From positions 1 through 20,325 of IMG/VR virus record IMGVR_UViG_3300019889_000044: a DNA stretch of 20,325 nucleotides; one strand, written 5' to 3'. This document shows positions 1 through 7,667 of this stretch, in pieces (position 1 is the first letter of the stretch; every line of letters starts with the position of its first letter). The notes below the pieces were generated by a model, which was not told the origin of the DNA, did no database searches, and saw only the letters and a list, made by a program, of their open reading frames with translations. Made by a program: the position numbers and the translations under genes. The stretch is from a virus.

Positions 1-375
1 GGAAGTCAGCCCATCCGGATCGCGGAAAACGCGGGTCATCTGGTGGTTGAAAATGGCCAGTGCGTTGACGGTGAGTTCGACGGGCGGCGCTGCATAAAGC
101 AGGGCAGCGCGGACCGCGTCGGCGATCTTGTGCGCTTCCGGAAAGCCGGGGGTGGCATCGGAGCGCGACCAGCAGTCGATCTGCACGGCCAAGTTGAAGC
201 CGGTGATGCAGTCGTAGTCGTCGGTGAGCGCGTCGGCACCGGCATAGGAGATGTACGGAAACGCCGCATCTGCCGGTATCCGGTCGTAAACCCGGCTGCT
301 GACCAGCGCCGCGACAGCAGGATCGGACCTAAGCCGCTGGACGATCATCCCCTGCAGTTCGAGTTCTGGACTCAT
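1..375 (-). CDS. DUF3168 tail-completion protein (C-terminus cut by window edge)
   Basis: The frame from the ATG at 375 is open for all 125 codons to base 1. The protein begins MSPELELQGMIVQRL and contains FPYIS followed by a Q-I-D-C-W-S-R strand and an EAHKIADAVRAAL helix. These are the hallmarks of DUF3168 proteins, which in siphoviruses sit at the head-tail interface as tail-completion (gp17/gpU-like) factors. The start overlaps the stop of the upstream gp10-like gene as ATGA, indicating translational coupling. Its place directly after head closure and gp10 matches the usual siphovirus order, so the major tail protein would be expected just beyond the left edge. Family assignment is from motif recognition; the exact role is inferred. 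Confidence 0.85.
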   Translation of the reverse strand, partial: MSPELELQGMIVQRLRSDPAVAALVSSRVYDRIPADAAFPYISYAGADALTDDYDCITGFNLAVQIDCWSRSDATPGFPEAHKIADAVRAALLYAAPPVELTVNALAIFNHQMTRVFRDPDGLTS

Positions 376-896
376 GCCGCTACACCGACTTTCTGCGATG
401 CCGCTGCGGAAGCCGTTTTAGCGTTGCCATCGGCGACGGCTTTCTTCACCGCCTTATTGACGACAGCAGTCATCGACCGGCGCATCAGCGGTCGCCATGC
501 CCGATAGGTCGGATAGATGTGCGGCCTGCGGGTCATCTTGACGGTGCCGAATTCAAGCCACGCCCAGATGTACGGCGCGAACAGGCCGACCGCAGTTGGA
601 TCGACGCTGTTGGACCCGCTTGTCGGCAGGCGTGCGCCGGTCGTCGGCGCGGTCTTGGCTGCCTGCGCTCTGGCAACGGCAGCCGGATAGGCGGACAGAT
701 AGGCACCACGGATTGCAGCGGAATACCTGCCGGACTTGTGCGGCGCGACCGACTGCACCTTCGACGCCAGCCGCATCATCTGCTGCAGCTTGATCGCGTC
801 CAATTCCTTGGTGACTCCTGGGACGATGTCCTCAAGCGCCTTGATAACGCCATCAAACGCCACCTTGGCATCGACCTTGATCGCGTTACGAGCCAC
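372..896 (-). CDS. HK97 gp10-like morphogenesis protein
   Basis: This 174-residue protein has the HK97-gp10/putative phage tail-component pattern: a helical N-terminus, then VAPHKSGRYSAAIRG near residues 51-65, then APYIWAWLEFGT near residues 107-118, then a proline-rich stretch and a basic C-terminal helix. Homologues act in head-tail joining or tail completion. The start is GTG at 896 with GAGG about nine bases upstream. It overlaps the end of the preceding small gene by 11 bases and ends in an ATGA overlap with the DUF3168 gene. The C-terminal tail is rich in Ala and Lys. No in-frame ATG near this position fits better. Confidence 0.85.
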   Translation of the reverse strand: MARNAIKVDAKVAFDGVIKALEDIVPGVTKELDAIKLQQMMRLASKVQSVAPHKSGRYSAAIRGAYLSAYPAAVARAQAAKTAPTTGARLPTSGSNSVDPTAVGLFAPYIWAWLEFGTVKMTRRPHIYPTYRAWRPLMRRSMTAVVNKAVKKAVADGNAKTASAAASQKVGVAA

Positions 897-1095
897 TGGT
901 GGCCACCTCGGCAGGCTTCTCGTCCGTCTTGGGGACCGACTTGCCGTTGACGCGCTTCAGGGCCACGGCTGCACCCGCCTTCATGGCGGCGACAGCGACG
1001 GCTTCCGGAACGTTCATCTCGGTGCCAGCGACGTAATGCTGGGACGTCTGGGATGTTGGCTTGAAGCGGTAGTCTTTCTCGAAGCGGACCCACAT
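886..1095 (-). CDS. Small conserved phage protein
   Basis: A 69-residue protein starting MWVRFEKDYRFKPTSQ with an ATG at 1095 and a strong AGGAGAT ribosome site. The N-terminal half looks beta-rich. The centre has an Ala-rich helix around residues 29-48, where NVPEAVAVAAMKAGAAVAL is the densest part. Proteins of this size and pattern are frequent between head-closure and gp10 genes in alphaproteobacterial siphoviruses. I know no assigned function. Its position suggests a minor neck component or chaperone, which is inference only. Confidence 0.8.
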   Translation of the reverse strand: MWVRFEKDYRFKPTSQTSQHYVAGTEMNVPEAVAVAAMKAGAAVALKRVNGKSVPKTDEKPAEVATSGS

Positions 1096-1110
1096 GGCGA
1101 TATCTCCTTT

Positions 1111-1464
1111 TCAACCGGTGGCGACGCCGTACTCACACAGCAGATCGATGTGAGCGCGGTCGGGATTCCTGGTGACCTGTCGGATGTTGTATTGGACGCC
1201 GGAACGAAGATTCCGCGCCCGCCAGAACGTGGTTATGCGTTCGGCGTCGTCTGAAATGCGCAGTTGCAGGATCAGCGTGGCCTTGCCTTCAAGCTGCGCC
1301 GCCATAACGGTTTCGCTGCCGCGAACGGGGACAAGAGAGGCATGTTGCCAGAACTGTTCCTGCCAGTTGGCGATGGTGTTTCCATAGCCGTCATCGGCCG
1401 GAAGCCGCTCGTCGAACGCAACGCGCTCAAAAAGCGACCCGGCCCCGCGTGGCGAACGAGCCAT
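1111..1464 (-). CDS. Head closure / head-tail adaptor protein
   Basis: This 117-residue protein has the layout of the phage head-tail joining family (SPP1 gp16-like): an N-terminal F-x-R segment, a DGYGN turn near residue 26, and an EQFWQHASLVPVRGSE core. A later strand reads GVQYNIRQVT, followed by IDLLCEYG at the C-terminus. Such proteins plug the connector after packaging and receive the tail. I chose the ATG at 1464, which has AAAGG nine bases upstream, over an upstream ATG at 1512 that lies inside the promoter-like region and adds residues unlike the family. A candidate promoter precedes it. Confidence 0.85.
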   Translation of the reverse strand: MARSPRGAGSLFERVAFDERLPADDGYGNTIANWQEQFWQHASLVPVRGSETVMAAQLEGKATLILQLRISDDAERITTFWRARNLRSGVQYNIRQVTRNPDRAHIDLLCEYGVATG

Positions 1465-1500
1465 CGGGGTGAACCTTTCACAATTTCTGGAAGTAACAGA

Positions 1501-1528
1501 AAGATACATCACCCCTGCGCAGGGTCAA
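1501..1528 (-). promoter_or_regulatory. Candidate promoter with 12-bp palindrome in the spacer
   Basis: On the minus strand a TTGACC -35-like box (1523-1528) is 16 bases from a TATCTT -10-like box (1501-1506). A perfect palindrome CCCTGCGCAGGG (1513-1524) fills most of the spacer. The site lies in a 77-base gap between tightly packed genes and points at the head-closure/tail genes. It fits a regulated promoter for the tail block. No transcription data support this. Confidence 0.4.
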
Positions 1529-1541
1529 GCTTTTGTTCCAG

Positions 1542-1967
1542 TTATGTTCCCGGAATGTTCCAGAGGTCGGCGAGTTCGTCGAGGTGGATGCGCAACCGGT
1601 CGGCGGCGGTATCGCGCGCCCTTCTGGTGGTGTGGCGGTCGCCGATGGCATGGCCTAAGCCAGCGATTTGGCTCATCAATTCATAACCGGAGCGGCCCAG
1701 CAGCGCACGGCAGCGCCGAAGGTCTATGAGCGCGTCGGTCTGCTTTTCGGCGAGCGGAATTTTATCGCCGCCATCGACGTATTCGCGGAAGGCGCGGCCC
1801 GCCTCGGTGTTGGCGGTCCTGAAGGTATTGGCGAATCGAAATGCGGCCTCGACCTGCCGCGCGTTAAGCGCGCCGTTGCGGGCGAGGACGACCACCGACC
1901 ACTCGCGCAGCGCCAGCACCTGCGCGCGGTGTTCGATGGCGATGATCTTCGGCTGCGGCGTGGTCAT
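1542..1967 (-). CDS. Hypothetical protein, basic and helical
   Basis: Starts at the ATG at 1967 (MTTPQPKIIAIEHRAQ) with AGGA five bases upstream; the longer open frame above it overlaps the membrane-protein gene and is a shadow. The 141-residue product appears fully helical and rich in Arg and Ala, with one long amphipathic stretch (ALNARQVEAAFRFANTF) and a C-terminal RLRIHLDELADLWNIPGT. No signal, membrane segment or catalytic motif is visible. It is the last gene of the small cluster between connector and closure genes. I do not recognise the family. Confidence 0.7.
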   Translation of the reverse strand: MTTPQPKIIAIEHRAQVLALREWSVVVLARNGALNARQVEAAFRFANTFRTANTEAGRAFREYVDGGDKIPLAEKQTDALIDLRRCRALLGRSGYELMSQIAGLGHAIGDRHTTRRARDTAADRLRIHLDELADLWNIPGT

Positions 1968-1975
1968 TGGTTGTC

Positions 1976-2455
1976 CTAAGACGTTTGCAGGACGATGGTC
2001 GTTACTGCGACCGCCGCGCCGAGAACGAGGCTGGCCCACAGCAACACCTTGTCGCGGCCATGGAAGAGCGCGAAACCGTAATCGAGCGACATGACCTGCA
2101 TCACGGCAGCAATGATGGCGATGTAGCGCGACGCTGCTGCACCGGTATAGGTTGTGATTTCGAATTCCGTTGACCGCGCATATATCGACACCAGTACATT
2201 CACGACCATGGCCACCCACAACAGGAACAGCCCCATCGTCATTTGCCGTACTCGATCATAATCGCCGTCGCCGCGCACCGCCGACCAGATCAGGCGGTAA
2301 TAGGCTGCAACGATGGTAACGACCGAGCCAGCAAACAGTCCATTGAGGATGCTCATTAGCAGGTTTGGTTCGACAGTCTCCCGCAGTGCAAAGAACACAG
2401 CGGTCAGTCCGGCGATCCCCCACAGAAAGCGGTTAAGTGCTAGGCTTTTCAGCAT
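1976..2455 (-). CDS. Four-segment integral membrane protein
   Basis: This 159-residue protein has four hydrophobic stretches, near residues 8-24 (after LALNRFLWG), 33-58, 80-98 and 112-155, the last possibly two helices. Short basic loops such as RLIWSAVRGDGDYDR lie between them. The start at 2455 is preferred because AAGGG lies nine bases upstream; an ATG at 2485 would add ten residues and deepen the overlap with the previous gene. It overlaps the upstream small gene by 23 bases, so the two are probably coupled. I do not recognise the family. A role in the host membrane during infection is inferred from hydrophobicity alone. Confidence 0.75.
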   Translation of the reverse strand: MLKSLALNRFLWGIAGLTAVFFALRETVEPNLLMSILNGLFAGSVVTIVAAYYRLIWSAVRGDGDYDRVRQMTMGLFLLWVAMVVNVLVSIYARSTEFEITTYTGAAASRYIAIIAAVMQVMSLDYGFALFHGRDKVLLWASLVLGAAVAVTTIVLQTS

Positions 2456-2627
2456 TGCGCCGGTCCCTTCTCGCGATGTTGTCATTCTCTTGGATCATGC
2501 GTTTGACGACATATTCGAGCCTGCTTGATGCGGTCTCGATGTCGCGCCGCGCCTGCACAACACTGTCGAGCATATCCCGCCGTGTTCCGTCACGCGGATT
2601 GAACAGCATTTTAAGGAAGCGTTTCAC
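2433..2627 (-). CDS. Small highly charged helical protein
   Basis: A 64-residue soluble protein beginning MKRFLKMLFNPRDGTRR, very rich in Arg, Asp and Glu and probably one long helix or coiled coil. The start is GTG at 2627 with GAGG nine bases upstream, just after the stop of the preceding holin-like gene. Its end lies within the start region of the next membrane protein. The N-terminal basic-hydrophobic patch could touch a membrane or DNA. No family is recognised. Confidence 0.65.
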   Translation of the reverse strand: MKRFLKMLFNPRDGTRRDMLDSVVQARRDIETASSRLEYVVKRMIQENDNIARRDRRNAEKPST

Positions 2628-2633
2628 GGTGCT

Positions 2634-2867
2634 TTACCTCACTGGCGGTTGCGAACGCAGCAAGTCGGTCAGACGAATGATTGCTGCGGTCGCCGCTTCC
2701 TGTGCTTTGACGGTTTCTCTGGTCATGACGATCAGGGTTTCTGTAAGTTCCTGATTGCGGTTATAAAATCGGTAGCAAGTGAACCCCAATGCAATGATCA
2801 CCAGCCCAGGCAAGCCGAGGGCGAGCAGCTGCTGGAATGCGGGTTCAACTAGTCCTGTCGGTTCCAT
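2634..2867 (-). CDS. Single-span membrane protein, holin-like topology
   Basis: A 77-residue protein with a short N-terminus, one hydrophobic segment near residues 13-33 (QLLALGLPGLVIIALGF), a basic YRFYNRN stop-transfer, and then a charged amphipathic helix to the end (ELTETLIVMTRETVKAQ). This topology resembles BhlA/UviB-type holin-like proteins, but I see no diagnostic motif. The start is ATG at 2867, one base after the preceding stop. Flanking genes encode a small charged protein and a multi-span membrane protein. If the group is a lysis module, it sits unusually in the head-tail joining region. A structural minor protein is equally possible. Confidence 0.75.
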   Translation of the reverse strand: MEPTGLVEPAFQQLLALGLPGLVIIALGFTCYRFYNRNQELTETLIVMTRETVKAQEAATAAIIRLTDLLRSQPPVR

Positions 2868-2868
2868 G

Positions 2869-3075
2869 TCACTCTTCGGGCGGCGGTTCTGGCGCGGCGA
2901 GTGGTGTTGGTGGTGCTACTGGCCGGATGGCCGGTGTCACCAGTTCCTGCTGGTAAGTAACCGTTGTCGGTTGGGCAGCGTCGGGCGTAACCCACGTCGC
3001 GGTAGCTGCCTCCCATGTGTAGACAATGTCGCCAACGGTGATCGTGTCGCCATTTGTCAGCATCGCGGCACCCAT
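2869..3075 (-). CDS. Small protein with beta-rich N-terminus and proline-rich tail
   Basis: Starts MGAAMLTNGDTITVGD at the ATG at 3075; the ATG at 3063 (MLTNGD) is an equally plausible start. The first 35 residues look like a compact beta unit (GDIVYTWEAATATWV). The rest is low-complexity Pro/Ala ending EPPPEE. It overlaps the connector gene end by 19 bases and is followed one base later by the holin-like gene. The mixed fold/linker character is typical of small virion accessory proteins. Function is unknown. Confidence 0.7.
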   Translation of the reverse strand: MGAAMLTNGDTITVGDIVYTWEAATATWVTPDAAQPTTVTYQQELVTPAIRPVAPPTPLAAPEPPPEE

Positions 3076-3713
3076 AGCGTTGAGAGGGCATGGCGCAGCC
3101 AGTCCGGCGAGAACGACGGGGATCCGGAATTCGCTTCGCGGTCCTCGTAATACATGGCGGTAATTCTCAGAACGAGATCGCGCAGGCCCGCTGGCGTATC
3201 GTCCGGCGTCGCATAGCCGGTGATGATGCGGACGACCATATCGGTCGAGATCGGCGCGGCACCCTGTCTTTCGAGAATGCCACCGGAAGGGACGAGGAAT
3301 TGCTGGGCAGGCTGCAGTTCAGGCGAAACCGCACCGACCAGCTGGTAGAGCGGCGAAACGTCGTCGCCGCCGACGAAGACGCTGAAGGAAGATATCGCGC
3401 CCAGTTGTGTCGGCGAATCCGGCACGCTGTAGCCGGTACATGCGCCGCCCGCGCAGCGGTTGCTGGCTTCGGCGGACAGATATCCGGAAAAGGCGGAATA
3501 CGGCGCAATGGAACCGGCGTCCGGACGCCAGACATATTCGCTCTGGCAGACGGCAAGGCCGGTCTCGCGCTCGATAAGCGCCATGCCACGATCGAGAGTA
3601 TCCTTCAGATATTCGTCGTCATCGGTAAAATCGACGCGGCAGTGCGATTTGACCAGCACCAGCCACGCGGTCGAGACCGCCGCCTTATTGCGCTTGAGCA
3701 GCTGCACGCTCAT
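3057..3713 (-). CDS. Head-tail connector protein, gp6-like
   Basis: This 218-residue protein carries the HK97 gp6/head-tail connector pattern: an N-terminal helix with DDDEYLKDTLDRGMALIERETG near residues 32-53, then beta strands, and a C-terminal GYATPDDTPAGLRDLVLRIT helix followed by AMYYEDRE. Such proteins form a ring under the portal. The central part (residues about 60-110) is longer than in HK97 gp6 and contains two Cys. The start at 3713 makes an ATGA overlap with the stop of the collagen-like gene. A longer upstream open frame is a shadow of that gene. Confidence 0.85.
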   Translation of the reverse strand: MSVQLLKRNKAAVSTAWLVLVKSHCRVDFTDDDEYLKDTLDRGMALIERETGLAVCQSEYVWRPDAGSIAPYSAFSGYLSAEASNRCAGGACTGYSVPDSPTQLGAISSFSVFVGGDDVSPLYQLVGAVSPELQPAQQFLVPSGGILERQGAAPISTDMVVRIITGYATPDDTPAGLRDLVLRITAMYYEDREANSGSPSFSPDWLRHALSTLWVPRC

Positions 3714-5455
3714 TTCTTTTGCCGAGCCTCCATCGCCTTGGTAACGGCAGCCGAAACGGCGACCGCCACCTGTTCGTCGATGAACGATTTGAATTCGCCC
3801 TTGAGCGATGCGAGCAATGGCAGAGCGTTGCATTCGAAGATCTCGCCGTCTTCGCGCACGAACGCGAAACGGTCCTCAAGGGCACGCACCTCTATGAATG
3901 GCAGCGCCGCTTCCCCCTGCGCCCCTTGTGGCCCCACAATGCCCTTACCAGGAAGACCCTGCGGCCCCAGTTCTCCCGGCTTGCCGCGCTGACCGCGCGC
4001 CGCCATCAGCTGCCACAATGGTGAATCGCCCGGAACGCCGCTGTTATTGTTGGCTTTCGACAGGAACGAGCCGCCATCCTTGATGACGGTGTCGTGGTAA
4101 CGGTAGACCCTCGTCGGGTCGAAAGTGCCGAGGTGTTCCCATGGAATGGCATCGACGCCGGGTGCGCCCCTTTCGCCATCCTTGCCAGTCGCGCCGTCCT
4201 TGCCTGCCGGACCCTGCCCGCCGTCCTTGCCAGCTTCGCCCTGCGGCCCCTCGGCACCATCTTTGATGTCAGCCAGCCGTGCTTCGACGGCGGTTTCCTT
4301 GTCGGAAAGCCATTTGTCGGCGTCGGCCTGGTACTCGCGGAAGCGGATGGCAAGATCCTTGAATTCGCGTTTGAAGTCACGGATGGCGTCGTCGAGCACA
4401 TCGTGAACGGTGGCGTCGATGCTGGCGGTGGCCTCGTCGAGCAAAGCGGTGACGTCAGCGCGCAGGGCTTCCAGATCATCCGCAACGTCCGGCAGCTTGA
4501 TTCCGGCAATGAGTTCCTGCGTCTCTTTGGAATGGTCGTCGAACAGCTTGCGCACAGCAACGTCAACCGCCGCGAGCCGGTCGTCGCGTTCGGCCAAGGC
4601 ATCAACGCGATCATCGATGCTGCGCAACAGATCGGCTTCGAGCTTCTGCAGGCGATCGACGAAGGCTTCGCTGGACTTGTCCCATTGCCCGCGCAGGATA
4701 TCGAACGCCATGACGCTGTCGGCGCGGTCCAGCTTTTCTTCCAGTGCCTTGTCGAACTTCTGCTGCACGCTGGTGATGTGTTCACCGATGGCCATGGCAC
4801 GGCTGGCGAGATCATCCTGCGCCTTGGTTTTGAATGCGCCGACCAGTTCCTCGCAGATGCGGAACGTATCGGCGATATCGACGGCAACCTGTTTAACCCG
4901 CTCGTCGAGCGCTGCGTAATTGTCATCGGCCAGCTTTTGCAGGGCCTTCAGATCGTCCGCCGTCACTTTGCCGGCAAGCGAGGTCTCGTACTCTTTCGCC
5001 CGTTCTTCGATCCGCGCGTCGACGGCCGTCAAATCAACGCGGAATGCGTCCCACGCCGCGTCGGCAGCCTTTCGCTCTTCGGCAACGTCGCCCATGCCTT
5101 GTGCCAAGTCGTCGACAAGGCTCTGCATATCCTTGAGTTGCCCACGCAGGGCATCCATGCCTGCAAGCACCGCAGCGTCGTCGGCCTTCTTTTCCAGTTC
5201 GCTGCGGAGACCGCTAAGCGCATCCAGCGTTTCGCCTTCGAAGCCTTCCTGCACTTCGTCGCCATGGAGCATGCCTTTGGCAAGATCATCAATGTGTTCG
5301 TGAAGGCCTTTGACGTGCCCGCGCAGGACTTCGAGCGCTGCAAGGGCAACGTCGCTGCCCATCTTCTTTTCCAGTTCCATGCCGAGTTCGGCGCGGACCC
5401 TGCCGATTTCATCGCCAAGAACATCGATAATGACTTGGGGGTCGAATTTCATCAT
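3710..5455 (-). CDS. Collagen-like fibre protein with coiled coil and carbohydrate-binding-like module
   Basis: A 581-residue modular protein. Residues 1-395 are charged helical coiled coil with an internal repeat centred on LRG (near residues 28-62, 87-121 and 238-270). Residues 400-435 are twelve Gly-X-Y triplets. Residues about 438-487 form a module with VYRYHDTV, GGSF and PLWQLMA, resembling the small CBM5/12-type domains of phage fibres. Residues 488-516 are a second, interrupted Gly-X-Y block, and the last 65 residues are a beta/helix cap. Collagen-like segments in phages drive trimerisation. The start MM at 5455 overlaps the portal stop as ATGA. The position just after the portal suggests a head or neck fibre rather than a distal tail fibre; this is inference. 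Confidence 0.85.
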   Translation of the reverse strand: MMKFDPQVIIDVLGDEIGRVRAELGMELEKKMGSDVALAALEVLRGHVKGLHEHIDDLAKGMLHGDEVQEGFEGETLDALSGLRSELEKKADDAAVLAGMDALRGQLKDMQSLVDDLAQGMGDVAEERKAADAAWDAFRVDLTAVDARIEERAKEYETSLAGKVTADDLKALQKLADDNYAALDERVKQVAVDIADTFRICEELVGAFKTKAQDDLASRAMAIGEHITSVQQKFDKALEEKLDRADSVMAFDILRGQWDKSSEAFVDRLQKLEADLLRSIDDRVDALAERDDRLAAVDVAVRKLFDDHSKETQELIAGIKLPDVADDLEALRADVTALLDEATASIDATVHDVLDDAIRDFKREFKDLAIRFREYQADADKWLSDKETAVEARLADIKDGAEGPQGEAGKDGGQGPAGKDGATGKDGERGAPGVDAIPWEHLGTFDPTRVYRYHDTVIKDGGSFLSKANNNSGVPGDSPLWQLMAARGQRGKPGELGPQGLPGKGIVGPQGAQGEAALPFIEVRALEDRFAFVREDGEIFECNALPLLASLKGEFKSFIDEQVAVAVSAAVTKAMEARQKK

Positions 5456-6879
5456 GACGCACCTCGCAGTGCCACTTCCTTGCTGTCGGCCCTTGTCAAA
5501 AGCTTGTGGCGGAACAGGATTCTCTGATCGTCCAGGCTGGCAGCGTTGTCCTCATCGGCTGGCGGATTGTCATCGTTCGCGGGATCTGCTGCAGGCGTTG
5601 CTGGCGGTGCCGCCGGTTCCGGTATCTCGTATGACAGCGGCACCATCTGCTGCTGTACGCGTGGCTCGTCGCCATTCTTCGCGGCAGGCAGGCCTTCGGT
5701 ACGGCGAGCCTCGTTTGGTGCGTAAATGCCGCCCTGCACGGCTCTTGCCATGCCTTCCATGCGGGTCTTGAAATCGGGACGATCGAGAGCGGCGAGATCG
5801 AATTCGGTAAAGTCGTCAGTAAGCTCAATTTCGCCAAGCTTGTCATAAGCGAGTTCGATGTGGTTGACGTAAAAGGCAAGACCCTCGACCTTCCATTGCA
5901 AGGTTAGTTGCTCGACATTGTTCCAGGTTGCGCCGGTCATGTCGTCGATCAACGCCAGCGGCACCCCGAAACAGGCGGCGATCTGCTGGCGCGACAATTG
6001 AAGCGCCTGGATCACTTGCGCGTCCTGCGCATTCATCATCGTGGCTTTCCATTCCAGTTCGTTGGTCAGAATGGGCACGCCACCCGTATTGTGGCCGGTC
6101 GTCTGTTCCATCCAGCGCTCGCGCAGCTGGGTCACCTGATCCTTCGTCAGTGTTGCCTTGGTTTGCAGGACGCCGGACGGCTTCGACTGGTTGCCGAAGA
6201 ACCGTCCCATGTTGATGGTGGCGGCATTGTAGATGCCCTGTTCAATCAGCGAAGCGGTAACGGGCGGCTCGCCGATCAGACCGTGCTGCGGCGTCCGGCA
6301 GCGGATATGCATCATGTCGCGGGCCGGAACCATCCAGCGCTGGCCAGCTTCGAAGGCTGGATCGAGCAGCGGGTCGAGCAGCGGGTTGCCGCCTATCGAA
6401 TAGAACACGTCGCCGGTATCGGCGATCATCGGACGGGTCGATTTCGGGTTGCACAGGTAGAGGGCATCAACCTCGGTGCGGGCATTGCGCTGCGTCACGG
6501 CATAGGCATTGCCCTCGCCTAAAAGATCAAACACCAGATTGAACATGAAATCCGAGCGGGTCTGGTACTGGTTCGGGCGCTTCAGCACCCGCGCCAGACC
6601 GGTGTTCTTGATCACCTCCGTGCCGCCGTTGGTGAGTTCGCGTTTGTGGTTTCCCGGCAGCTGGGCGATGGTGCGGGCATAGAGCGAAATGCAGGCATAG
6701 ACGACGGAATTGCCCGACAGCGCCAGCGGGTCATAGCCGACCTGACCGAAATTGATCGGCCACGCGCAGGGGATCCAGCCCTCGTCGGTCGGCATGCCTG
6801 GCGAAGAATAAGGCCCTGGACGAGAGCGCCAAGGGCCTATCCCCATCAGACCAGCCATACGCTGCACCAGATTCGGCAT
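5452..6879 (-). CDS. Portal protein, HK97 type
   Basis: A 475-residue protein of the usual phage portal length. It has N-terminal YDPLALSGNSVVYACISLYARTIA (residues about 49-72), LLGEGNAYAVTQRN near 119-132, a central stem region with TKDQVTQLRERW, and GVPLALIDD plus ATWNNVEQ in the crown/wing part. It forms the dodecameric DNA gate at the capsid vertex and binds the large terminase. The C-terminal 70 residues are Pro/Ala/Asp-rich, as is common for portal tails. The ATG at 6879 follows GAGG. It comes after the capsid gene in transcription order, the reverse of the common portal-protease-capsid order. Confidence 0.93.
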   Translation of the reverse strand: MPNLVQRMAGLMGIGPWRSRPGPYSSPGMPTDEGWIPCAWPINFGQVGYDPLALSGNSVVYACISLYARTIAQLPGNHKRELTNGGTEVIKNTGLARVLKRPNQYQTRSDFMFNLVFDLLGEGNAYAVTQRNARTEVDALYLCNPKSTRPMIADTGDVFYSIGGNPLLDPLLDPAFEAGQRWMVPARDMMHIRCRTPQHGLIGEPPVTASLIEQGIYNAATINMGRFFGNQSKPSGVLQTKATLTKDQVTQLRERWMEQTTGHNTGGVPILTNELEWKATMMNAQDAQVIQALQLSRQQIAACFGVPLALIDDMTGATWNNVEQLTLQWKVEGLAFYVNHIELAYDKLGEIELTDDFTEFDLAALDRPDFKTRMEGMARAVQGGIYAPNEARRTEGLPAAKNGDEPRVQQQMVPLSYEIPEPAAPPATPAADPANDDNPPADEDNAASLDDQRILFRHKLLTRADSKEVALRGAS

Positions 6880-6888
6880 TGTTCCTCG

Positions 6889-7254
6889 CTATTTCTGTCT
6901 GGCCGCAGCCGGTTTCTTGTCGCGAGTACCTTTCGGCGGGGTGGTTTTTCCATTTGGCGATGCGGCGTCCACCCCGCCGTCCGGTTCCACAACCGTCGCG
7001 GGAGTATGCGGCGGTGGCGAAGGAGCAGCCTCCAGCTGGCGGTTTTGATAGCCTTCGGAATTCCGGTTGAAATAGGCGTCGGCCTTTTCCGTGTGTTCCG
7101 GTTCGTCGCTGACACTGTAGCTGCGGGCGTCGGTCCTCGGATCGTCTGCGATCAGGCCCCAGCCTTCCTTCTCAGCGTGCCGCGCATCGACGTCCGGCAT
7201 ATGCTGGAAAGTCTGGCGGCGTCTCCCGGCGCGGATGAAAACCTGCCGGGTCAT
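6889..7254 (-). CDS. Third paralogue of the module family, disordered tail
   Basis: A 121-residue protein whose residues 5-35 align without gaps to the N-terminal module of the next gene upstream (VFIRAG, central F, D, A-x-x-A, then WGL; nine identities in 31). After the module the protein is low-complexity and Pro/Lys-rich, ending PKGTRDKKPAAARQK, with no further fold visible. The start ATG at 7254 overlaps the stop of the upstream paralogue as ATGA, and the stop is nine bases before the portal start. The family is not recognised. Position between capsid and portal suggests a virion or assembly role. Confidence 0.8.
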   Translation of the reverse strand: MTRQVFIRAGRRRQTFQHMPDVDARHAEKEGWGLIADDPRTDARSYSVSDEPEHTEKADAYFNRNSEGYQNRQLEAAPSPPPHTPATVVEPDGGVDAASPNGKTTPPKGTRDKKPAAARQK

Positions 7255-7598
7255 TCGTCTTCCTCATCCGCCTTTGGCGACGCCTTGGCGGATGGTGCCG
7301 GTGCCGGTTTAGGTTCTGGCGCGGGGGATTCCGGCGCTGCTGGCGCTGCGGTAATCGATGCCTCGAAGTCCGTCAGAGACTTTGGCAGGGTGTGCGCGCT
7401 GGTGTCCCAGCCATCCGGAATCGACGTGTCGAAGCCACTCGCAGACGCGCCATCTTCGGTACTCAATCCCCACTGGTCACTCTTGGCGGCGGCGGCCTGG
7501 CTGTCGTCCAACTGCAGGAACTGGCCCGCATAATTGCCACGCGTCACATAAACGAGTTTCGTTCCACTGGAAGATTTTGCTGTGGGTGCTTTTGCCAT
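7251..7598 (-). CDS. Second paralogue of the module family
   Basis: A 115-residue protein. Residues 16-46 (VYVTRGNYAGQFLQL...WGLS) match the corresponding stretch of the upstream gene at 15 of 31 positions. A second shared motif follows (LPKSLTDFE against YPQSLVDFD). The last 45 residues are an Ala/Pro/Lys-rich linker ending in acidic DEEDE. I prefer the ATG at 7598, which has AAGGG seven bases upstream. The ATG at 7661 would add 21 residues and also has a weak ribosome site (GAGG). Function is unknown; it is probably structural by location. Confidence 0.8.
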   Translation of the reverse strand: MAKAPTAKSSSGTKLVYVTRGNYAGQFLQLDDSQAAAAKSDQWGLSTEDGASASGFDTSIPDGWDTSAHTLPKSLTDFEASITAAPAAPESPAPEPKPAPAPSAKASPKADEEDE

Positions 7599-7667
7599 GG
7601 TTTTACCCTTAATTTTCTGGACTTGTTCAATTTGCGGTGTGAAGTTCAGCGGCTCCGACATCGGGCC

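Noticed and set aside
43-507. 154-codon plus-strand open frame at the left edge
   Set aside because: Antisense to the DUF3168 and gp10 genes, both recognisable as families.
3090-3992. 300-codon plus-strand open frame
   Set aside because: Antisense to the connector gene and the end of the fibre gene; Arg-rich shadow composition.
4163-4258. Tandem DNA repeat at the Gly-X-Y region
   Set aside because: The periodicity comes from Gly-X-Y codons, not from an independent DNA repeat or CRISPR array.
4006-4926. 306-codon minus-strand open frame in another frame
   Set aside because: Ser/Pro/Thr/Arg-rich out-of-frame shadow of the collagen-like gene, which has clear domains in its own frame.
4094-5527. 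477-codon open frame on the plus strand
   Set aside because: It is the antisense of the collagen-like gene; GC-rich codon bias leaves the opposite strand open. No ribosome site or recognisable domain.
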